This document shows, one piece after another, positions 9,236 to 15,230 of a DNA stretch of 64,000 nt (position 1 is its first letter; each line of letters opens with the position of its first letter). The translations under genes and the position numbers were made by a program. The notes beneath the pieces are model-generated. The model worked only from the letters and a program-made list of their open reading frames with translations, did no database searches and was not told the DNA's origin. Origin of the DNA: Microglena sp. YARC (lineage: Eukaryota > Chlorophyta > Chlorophyceae > Chlamydomonadales > Chlamydomonadaceae); contig CM039464.1 in assembly GCA_022414725.1 (NCBI GenBank), positions 434,001 to 498,000 of the forward strand. Direction: 5' to 3'.

Positions 9236-9628
9236 ATGTCGGCACTGTTCGCTGCCCTGGTCATCGGGACCGTTGCGGGAACGCTCATCGGCACGATCGG
9301 CGCCGGCGCCGGCGCGCTTCTGGTCCCGTCCCTCATGTTCTTCGCCGGCCAGTCCATGCAGGGCGCAGTCGGCGTGACGCTGGCGATGCAGACTATCCCG
9401 ATGGGGATCGGCGGGGCGTACTTGTACTACAAAAAGGGACTCATCGACCTCTGGGTCGTTGCTGCCGTCGCCATCGGCATGCTCGCTGGAATCCTCGGCG
9501 GCGGGGCTCTGGCGACCTCGGGCGAGATCAGCCCGGTGAAGCTCGAGCTGATCCTGGCGTCGTCCTGGTCGTCCTCGGGGGCGTCACCATCGCCAAGACG
9601 CTCCTCGGCTACACCACTGTTCACCTAA
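9236..9628 (+). pseudogene. TauE/SafE-like membrane transporter, half-length and frameshifted
   Basis: Hydrophobic protein starting MSALFAALVIGTVAGTLIGT and containing the Gly-rich GAGAGALLVPSLMFF motif and further membrane segments at about residues 50-65, 72-92 and 98-112. These fit the TauE/SafE (TSUP) family, which exports sulfite or organosulfonates. Full proteins have about 250 aa and two such halves; only one half is here. After residue about 105 the frame is lost, and the expected continuation (LGGVTIAKTLLGY) lies in the other forward frame, so a one-base indel near 9560 is likely. The gene is strikingly GC-rich against AT-rich flanks, suggesting transfer. A tip-like sequence (GTCGGAGACAAAAATTGTGG, reverse strand) sits just upstream at 9200-9222. 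Confidence 0.65.
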
Positions 9629-9746
9629 ACGGAACAGCTAATGTACGGATGTACGTGCACGAATTCACTACGCATCCGTCTCGTCTCGTTTCTAAAAAAA
9701 ATGTATCAAAAAAAAAGAGTATCTAAATAACTAACTTACTGACTGA

Positions 9747-10204
9747 CTAAAGCTGGCTGAGGGTCAGGGAGCTAATCTCAATTGAAAGCTCGTCAAGCGT
9801 AGCTCGCTTGGTGGCGAGGTACGCCTCACGCTTGGCGGGAGTCTGTTTCATGCACGCTAGGTGCGCGCACTTGCCAGTGGTGAAGGTCCCACCATTGGGG
9901 TTGCTTAAGAGCACCTGTTTTCTACCACACGGGTTGCCGTGAATGGTGACAGCAGTGCAGCCAGGGTGGGGGAATACCCCACGATGGTAAATGCACCTAT
10001 ATTGGATCCAACAGGAAGCTCGTTCTTTAGAACGGACCCGCGACCAACACGACCGGAGGCCAAGGAGGAGGACAGGGAGCACGTTGAGAACGAGCCAGCA
10101 GGAGCAGGAGCAAGAGCAGCAGCAGGAGCAGGAGCAGCAGCAGGAGCAGGAGCAGGAGCAGCAGCAGTAAACGTAAAAGCAGGAGCAGGAGCAGCAGCAG
10201 TAGA

Positions 10205-10236
<32 letters not shown>

Positions 10237-10669
10237 TAGGAACCACAGAGGGTGAACCATTGGCGCGGCGCCTTTTACCGCCACTGCTGGAACTCTCCGA
10301 CATGCATTCGTCCTCTGGGAGGGCAAGCAAGGCGGAAGGAGCAGGAGCAGCAGAAGCAGCAGACTTAGCAGCAGACTTAGCAGCGGCGGCAGCGACGGCA
10401 ATAGGGAGAAGCATTGCCTGTAAAGGCTTTTTCTCCCCTTTGGGTTTCTCTTCGAGAAACTTAGCGTACGCATTTTTCATTGCGCAGACAGGGTCTGCGA
10501 GGCACGCAGGAACGAGGGGAAATGAAATTATCTTGTTGCACATGTCCTTCAATTGAGGGACACTGAGTTTGTCGGATATCTTCGTTTGGTCATTCACTTG
10601 GACAACTGTAAATATACCGGAATCATTCACGAATGATGTGAAATCGGTAGACATGTTGTTGGTAGACAT
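9747..10669 (-). CDS. Protein with Ala/Pro linker and Cys-rich C-terminal domain (frameshifted)
   Basis: Start MSTNNMSTDFTSFVNDSGIF at 10669. Residues 1-95 form a globular-looking domain (SVPQLKDMCNKIISFPLVPA), followed by a basic patch (GGKRRRANG) and a long Ala-Pro linker encoded by CAG/GCA-type repeats. The C-terminal domain (HPGCTAVTIHGNPCGRKQ, then GTFTTGKCAHLAC) ends at 9747 but lies in another frame after about 9960, so one indel separates the two parts. The four spaced Cys could bind metal; this is inference. No family recognised. It is divergent from the gene at 10820, with a (TTG)n tract in its leader. Confidence 0.6.
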
Positions 10670-10676
10670 GATATCA

Positions 10677-10722
10677 AGTTGTTGTTGTTGTTGTTATTGT
10701 TGTTGTTATTGTTGTTGTTTCA
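10677..10722. repeat. (TTG)n microsatellite in a divergent promoter region
   Basis: Imperfect TTG/TTA trinucleotide tract in the leader of the gene on the reverse strand. The 150-bp gap between the two divergent starts also holds AATAATATAAAAGA (about 10760-10773), a plausible TATA-like element for the forward gene. Confidence 0.6.
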
Positions 10723-10819
10723 AAGGAAGGAAAAAGGCGTCAATTTTTTTTTAGCATGGAAAATAATATAAAAGAAGAAGAGGAGAAGACATACAGAAGA
10801 CATACATAAGACAAACAAG

Positions 10820-11113
10820 ATGAAAAATACGATAAATACAAAGACATTGACCGTATCTTTACCTATTGGGTTTCAAATGGTACTCGAAGAATGGATAGAT
10901 TCGCAAACACAACACAGGGACGAGGCAATATACGCCCTGCTCGCACACGGTCTACACGCAGTGCGGACGATACCAACAACATCGAATGATTATGAGGGTC
11001 GTCGTTCAGGCAGATCGTCGGATACTGGTATGGTATGGTATGTTATGGTATGTTATGTTATGGTATGGTATGGTATGGTAATACTTGGGGGGTACAGTCA
11101 ACGGAATACTTAA
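10820..11113 (+). CDS. Ribbon-helix-helix-like DNA-binding protein, C terminus truncated
   Basis: Residues 8-48 (KTLTVSLPIGFQMVLEEWID, then the second helix with EAIYALLAHGLHAV) match the CopG/MetJ-type ribbon-helix-helix pattern: one beta strand then two helices. Such proteins dimerise and bind operators in the major groove. After residue 60 the frame runs through a (TATGG)n microsatellite (11026-11083) and then into a family A/E transposon tip, so the last 35 or so codons are probably not native. Start chosen at the first ATG, 8 residues before the strand, which is typical. Confidence 0.6.
   Translation: MKNTINTKTLTVSLPIGFQMVLEEWIDSQTQHRDEAIYALLAHGLHAVRTIPTTSNDYEGRRSGRSSDTGMVWYVMVCYVMVWYGMVILGGYSQRNT
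11026..11083. repeat. (TATGG)n microsatellite
   Basis: Pentanucleotide tract of TATGG/TATGT units within the tail of the ribbon-helix-helix reading frame. Confidence 0.85.
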
Positions 11114-11222
11114 ATGAAACCGCTTCGTGTACGGCACACCTTGCGGTGTAACCTAATGTTTTCGCGACCACCGGAGGGGGACCGAGTGGTGTCTACAACA
11201 ATACGAGTTTTTATTTAAATAT
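11093..11222 (+). mobile_element. Family A/E transposon end
   Basis: Starts TACAGTCAACGGAATACTTA, contains TTGCGGTGTAACCTAATG and GAGTGGTGTCTACAA, and matches the reverse complement of 32585-32726 over its whole length. It is therefore an extended terminal repeat of about 130 bp. Confidence 0.65.
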
Positions 11223-11722
11223 CCAAATTTCGAGTGGTGTCTACAAACATGATCAAATCTGTGTTCAAGGGCCCCGGCATGAAGAACTCGATGCCATGAT
11301 TCATGTCACAACCCAATGAAATCAGTAAGCGGCAACTACTTTCGAGTCGGAGCACATGCCCCTCTGCCCCCGGAACCCCGTCCCGCACTTCCCTTCCCCT
11401 CACCTCAGTTGCTTCTCAAGTGCTTCTGCGCGCTCAGTATCAATCTTCATTTATGCCTTATTTCGAAAGCCGCCGTGCGTGTGTGAAGATGAATGAATGG
11501 ACTGACGGGGGGCTTCTAAAGCCGCAGTGGATTTTGCAGCCCCCCGTTATAAAAATGAGTGTAAACAACGCAAAATCCATACATGGCGGCTTTCGCATCC
11601 TCCTCGGTGTCCACACATTGCCAAGGCGGCGGCTCCATGTACACGCAAACGGCGGAAAACTGTCGCATTTCGAAAAAATATAATTATACGCAGGAAACCC
11701 TAAACCCTAAACGGCGGTTCCC
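11223..11722. other. Intergenic with telomere-like motif and dispersed 20-bp motif
   Basis: No supported gene. Contains one copy of a dispersed motif (ACGCAAACGGCGGAAAACTG at 11643-11662) and AAACCCTAAACCCTAAA at 11695-11711, a plant-type telomere-like repeat, just beyond the stop codon of the acidic protein gene. Confidence 0.5.
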
Positions 11723-12364
11723 CTAGGGAAGCTCATTATTGAGCAAGTAAATGATTTCAAACATTTCGCTTGGAATCACGTGGTGCACCTCGTTTAGTGC
11801 ACCATTCAGATTTTGGGACAGTTTGTCCATCCACCTGTGATCATCCTCGGTCATGCGCGCATCGCGCAAGGAGTTGGCCTTGTCGGGATGCAGACTCAGG
11901 ATCATCATCTTCTGTTCAGGCCTCGTCCAAACGCCTTTTACCCAGGTGTCAACGGCTTTGTTAGACAACCAGTACGTCCACCAGCTGGTGGACATGGTCG
12001 CCAGGGTAGGCCCTCCTGCGAGGAACGTTTCTAATATCCCGGTCCTCGCCATCATGCTGGCTACGTCTTCAAACGCGTGGGCCGGCTGATAGGCAGGCTC
12101 GGGCTCGTCGTCGGACATGGGCTCGGGCTCGGGCTCGGGCTCAGGCTCGTCGTCGGACATGGGCTCGGGCTCGGGCTCGTAGTCAGACTCTGACATAGGC
12201 TCGGGCTCGGGCTCGTAGTCAGACTCTGACATAGGCTCGGGCTGGGTCGCGTCGTCGGACTCATCATCAGACGATACCAAGGATACAATGCACGGCTCAT
12301 GTGCGTTCGGAATGCGGTTTAAGATTGGTGTCAAGAAGTCTCGAACAATGTCTTCGTCGTCCAT
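11723..12364 (-). CDS. Acidic-repeat protein with J-domain-like C terminus (copy 1)
   Basis: 213 aa from the ATG at 12364. Residues 40-92 are tandem acidic repeats of Glu-Pro and Met-Ser-Asp/Glu (EPMSESDYEPEPEPMSES). Residues 95-213 are globular, with LSLHPDKANSL at 156-166, the HPD-containing turn of J domains that stimulates Hsp70 ATPase, followed by a plausible third helix. The paralogue at 23818-24654 starts 11 codons earlier (MSEQPCIIDIS). Here the same position (ATG at 12397) is followed by TAA in place of the Gln codon, so translation must begin at the downstream ATG. Function beyond a possible co-chaperone role is unknown. Confidence 0.65.
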   Translation of the reverse strand: MDDEDIVRDFLTPILNRIPNAHEPCIVSLVSSDDESDDATQPEPMSESDYEPEPEPMSESDYEPEPEPMSDDEPEPEPEPEPMSDDEPEPAYQPAHAFEDVASMMARTGILETFLAGGPTLATMSTSWWTYWLSNKAVDTWVKGVWTRPEQKMMILSLHPDKANSLRDARMTEDDHRWMDKLSQNLNGALNEVHHVIPSEMFEIIYLLNNELP

Positions 12365-12539
12365 TGATAGGTCGATGATGCACGGTTATTCTGACATGAT
12401 TGAGTTGAGAAATGATAAATAGAGGCAAAGTGGAAGTATAATATGATATTACAGATCGAGCGAAACATTTCAATTTTTTTTCACAAGCACTTCGAGAAGA
12501 AATACACTAAGGAACGCGCTTTCGATGATAACTACAATG

Positions 12540-12615
12540 ACGGGCGCAATACCGCTACCGCTTTCCGCTACCGCCAGGCAAGTGCAAGTGCAACCAAGGG
12601 TTTATAGGGTTTATC
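12540..12615. repeat. GGCAAGTGC / TTTATAGGG module, single copy
   Basis: GCCAGGCAAGTGCAAGTGCA then CCAAGGGTTTATAGGGTTTA. The same pairing occurs in longer form upstream of both F-box/ankyrin genes (56995-57180 and 63157-63310). Here it lies between the acidic protein gene's upstream region and the 3' end of the thioesterase gene. Confidence 0.6.
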
Positions 12616-12621
12616 GTACAC

Positions 12622-13344
12622 TCAGCACATATAGTGTTCAGAGTGCCCTCCTGAGCTGGCACTTGCCTCTTGCATTAGCGTTGTAAATACATCCTTTATC
12701 GCAGCAGGGAGCCTAGTCGCCTTGTAATCTCCATCCAGTACAACCATAGTGACCTGGCATTTTGCGATCACCATGTCCTTTTCCTCACCGTCGCCATTCG
12801 TCACAGACCTTAGAATGACCTCGTCCATGACAGCACGAGCGCCAGTGACTCGACTCACCCCGGATAACACTCTGAACCTGTCCTTAGATCTAAGCGGAGC
12901 CTTGTATGACAGCCTCATGTCAGTTATTGCCAGCCCTAGGTTTGCTCGTGCATAGGCATCGCAGTCAATACCCAGTCGCTCCAACCCATCGTGTATAGCA
13001 TGTTGGAAGTAGTTGGCATACACGGCATTGTTCACCACTCCAAATTGATCCAGCTCATAGTCTCTCACACCCATCTCTAAGCAGTACACTCCATCCACCC
13101 AGCCATCATAAGGACCGATTAGGGGATCTGGTAACTCCCCCTCCCGACCGGTAACCGACACGCTCCCATTTTGTTGGGCACTGCATTGCGCCTTCTGATC
13201 CCAGTACAAGCGGATGGTGATGCCGAAAGTGCGGGTGGGCGCGGGATGAAGGGGGCATACCGGGGTCGTGGGGCGAATGTGGCATAGGGTGGCACGACGA
13301 CTAAGAGCCTGGCTACCGCATGTTGCTCGTGCGATGTGCAACAT
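12622..13344 (-). CDS. Hotdog-fold acyl-lipid/acyl-ACP thioesterase, probably plastid-targeted
   Basis: Hydrolyses fatty-acyl thioesters. The core (CLEMGVRDYELDQFGVVNNA then VYANYFQHAIHDGLERLGID) is the 4HBT/hotdog motif in the form typical of plant and algal acyl-lipid thioesterases, with the DQFGVVNN active-site segment intact. It is followed by the second half (LSYKAPLRSKDRF, DEVILRSV, AKCQVTMVVLD). The ATG at 13344 gives 240 aa with a Ser/Arg/Thr-rich, acid-poor N-terminal 70 residues resembling a plastid transit peptide. The frame is open further to 13470 but that part is Cys/His-rich and less likely native. Intronless and intact. The best candidate in the window for a host metabolic gene. 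Confidence 0.85.
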   Translation of the reverse strand: MLHIARATCGSQALSRRATLCHIRPTTPVCPLHPAPTRTFGITIRLYWDQKAQCSAQQNGSVSVTGREGELPDPLIGPYDGWVDGVYCLEMGVRDYELDQFGVVNNAVYANYFQHAIHDGLERLGIDCDAYARANLGLAITDMRLSYKAPLRSKDRFRVLSGVSRVTGARAVMDEVILRSVTNGDGEEKDMVIAKCQVTMVVLDGDYKATRLPAAIKDVFTTLMQEASASSGGHSEHYMC

Positions 13345-13477
13345 GGAGAGGTGGTGCGAAGGTGTGGTGGGGTCTGTGGCCTTGGGGCGGGAATGGGCAG
13401 GGGGATCACAATCTCTCATAAAACATTGGTGGGCATAACATTTATACTCGATTACAAAAAAGAGGTGCAAAACATAT

Positions 13478-13575
13478 TTGGCGTCGTTTTCGATTTACAC
13501 CAAAGCGTTTCCACCTCCACAGAGTAGAACGACTGATGTTCGTAAACACAGAAGTTTTTATTTTCAGCGACCATT
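13478..13575 (-). mobile_element. Family B element internal fragment
   Basis: Reverse-oriented match to 4670-4750 and 31655-31740 (AACGACTGATGTTCGTAAAC, AGTTTTTATTTT). No tip is present, so it is a truncated piece. Confidence 0.6.
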
Positions 13576-13576
13576 T

Positions 13577-13861
13577 TCAACAAGCAAGATGGGGTGTGAG
13601 TTTGTGCATGCCGAATGTTGCCAGTTTAACTTGGGTCAACTGAGCATCGGTCAACATCCCTTGCAGTTCATGGTACGCCGCGGCCCATGCCATTTCCAAC
13701 TCACGCTCGATCTGGGTGGACGTGGCATCCCGCACGGCTTGGATCTCCTTGTCCAGGCGCTGGATCTGGGTGGACGTGGCATCCCGTAAGGCTTGGATAT
13801 CCTGACGCTGGTTTGCCTGTTCCGCCTCAAGCTGCCGCAAGCGATTATCAAAGTCACTCAT
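13577..13861 (-). CDS. Small coiled-coil protein with 19-residue tandem repeat
   Basis: 94 aa from the ATG at 13861 (MSDFDNRLRQLEAEQANQRQ). The middle holds two near-identical segments (DIQALRDATSTQIQRLDKE / EIQAVRDATSTQIERELE) with heptad spacing, predicting an extended helix and oligomerisation. The last residues (HKLTPHLAC) abut a family B fragment, so the C terminus may be altered. Not assigned to a family. Confidence 0.5.
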   Translation of the reverse strand: MSDFDNRLRQLEAEQANQRQDIQALRDATSTQIQRLDKEIQAVRDATSTQIERELEMAWAAAYHELQGMLTDAQLTQVKLATFGMHKLTPHLAC

Positions 13862-13899
13862 CCCTTCCCTACATTCTCAAAATTATTTTGGAAATGTGA

Positions 13900-14009
13900 A
13901 CGTGAAGACATCCATGCTCTTGTTGGATGCCATAGAAAACAACAGGTTTCTCTTAAGTTCAATTTACTTACCATGCACAATTACGCTTATTCATGCTCTA
14001 GAAATTGAG
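13900..14009. other. Intergenic between coiled-coil and RNA-ligase genes
   Basis: AT-rich stretch with no supported feature. Confidence 0.5.
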
Positions 14010-14999
14010 TTATGCGGTTGCCACCCGTTGTTTGTACCAGTTCCCTGCTTTCCTGTACAACGCCTTACGAACGTCGTTCACATTGAATCCGTTTTCTTCG
14101 ATCGTGTCTCGTTCCTCCTTGAACACGTCTCGGCACACCCATGACGAAAACTCAGAGACGCTATATATCCGCAACTCCACGCCCTGTTCAACCAGGCACT
14201 CGATACCTTGGCTCAACCGAGACTCGGTCGTGACGGACTCGACGAACTCGGTCACAGTCTTGATGTACTCTGCCTGCGAAGGCACCGCTTGCTTCGTGAC
14301 GGCAGTGCAATGCGTCTTGCCCTTCGTCTTGAACCACAGACGAGACGATGGGTGGTCCACGCACGTCCACACGATGCCCTCGCCACCACCCTTGACACCG
14401 GCCATTTGGTACGCGAACGGACACTCTGCATCCACGGAGTTCGTGAGATCCGCCATGTAGTCTTGCGCGGGCTGCGTGTCGCTCATGTCGACTTCCACCT
14501 CGTACGTCGGAAAGTTCATGATGTTGAAGATCCATTCCTCCTGACAGAACACCGTGCTGTACTTGGTCATGTCAACCCATTCATAGTCTATTCTGATCGC
14601 AAATATCACAAACATCTTGGCGAGCTTACACAGGGCCACCTTGTTCTGCACACCTTTACCGCAGTACTCGCCACATACGACGATGTTCGATCTTATATCT
14701 GCTCCATGGATCTCTTGGATACGATCGAACAGATCGGAGTACTTCTTCGCAGTCAGAAACATGTGGCAGCCTTGGTTGTCGTTGTCGACTGACAGGATTC
14801 TGTTTCGAGACTGAATGGTGTCGACGTAGTCAGGGGTTCCATTAATGAAGTGCCTCACAATGTCCGAGTGCGTCCCGTGCAGTTTGACCGTGCCTCGGAA
14901 CTTGAGCGTCTGCGGGATCGCGCTTCCGAAGACGTACGGCAACTCTTTCAGGACGTTCCTGAACTGCTGGATCGGGGGAAATGGAATGAAGGCCGGCAT
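14010..14999 (-). CDS. RNA ligase (nucleotidyltransferase superfamily)
   Basis: ATP-dependent RNA ligase: the lysine of motif I is adenylylated, then AMP is moved to the RNA 5' phosphate. Seen here, numbered from the ATG at 14999: motif I KLHGTH (about residues 39-44), motif III-type GEYCGKG (110-116), IIIa MFVIFAIRI, motif IV EGIVW (207-211), and motif V WFKTKGKTH (222-230). All core nucleotidyltransferase residues are present, and 329 aa fits Rnl2-like or viral RNA ligases. The frame stays open to 15044, but that extension reads into the transposon tip, so the ATG at 14999 is preferred. The Fanzor-mariner element has inserted 31 bp upstream of this start and may have displaced its promoter. 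A role in repairing cleaved tRNA or other RNA is inferred. Confidence 0.85.
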   Translation of the reverse strand: MPAFIPFPPIQQFRNVLKELPYVFGSAIPQTLKFRGTVKLHGTHSDIVRHFINGTPDYVDTIQSRNRILSVDNDNQGCHMFLTAKKYSDLFDRIQEIHGADIRSNIVVCGEYCGKGVQNKVALCKLAKMFVIFAIRIDYEWVDMTKYSTVFCQEEWIFNIMNFPTYEVEVDMSDTQPAQDYMADLTNSVDAECPFAYQMAGVKGGGEGIVWTCVDHPSSRLWFKTKGKTHCTAVTKQAVPSQAEYIKTVTEFVESVTTESRLSQGIECLVEQGVELRIYSVSEFSSWVCRDVFKEERDTIEENGFNVNDVRKALYRKAGNWYKQRVATA

Positions 15000-15031
15000 T
15001 CGACTAACATACAGTTGTCGGTGGTGCCTTA

Positions 15032-15048
15032 CAGTTGTTCTCAAATAA
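15032..15048. repeat. Left terminal inverted repeat, 17 bp
   Basis: CAGTTGTTCTCAAATAA, preceded by TA. Pairs perfectly with 18209-18225. Confidence 0.95.
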
Positions 15049-15230
15049 AGTGGGACACCTTATAATCATCCAGACTGCAGATCGTTGCTTTTGGGCAACG
15101 TTGGGGGTGCAGAAGGTTGAAGAGGTTCTCGAAGATATTCCGAGTAGCCTCTTTGGTAAACCGTTCAACCGTCTGTGTCCCCATATCAGTATCAGGGGGT
15201 GGGGGTGGGGTTGTCGAGGAACTTCTCGGC
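15032..15230 (-). ncRNA. Candidate omega-like guide RNA region of the Fanzor element
   Basis: Inference only. In TnpB/Fanzor elements the guide RNA derives from the end of the element 3' of the nuclease gene, with the guide reaching past the terminal repeat. Here the conserved Fanzor C-terminal motif (GRERPLAFRR) ends near 15235, leaving about 200 nt to the left tip. Reading on in the same frame gives a low-complexity Ser/Pro stretch followed by unremarkable sequence down to the stop in the terminal repeat. No secondary structure was computed. Confidence 0.3.

Noticed and set aside
9939..10556. Ala/Gly-rich forward frame and Leu-rich reverse frame around 10.1-10.4 kb
   Set aside because: Both are other-frame readings of the CAG-rich linker in the gene at 9747-10669, which alone has globular ends.
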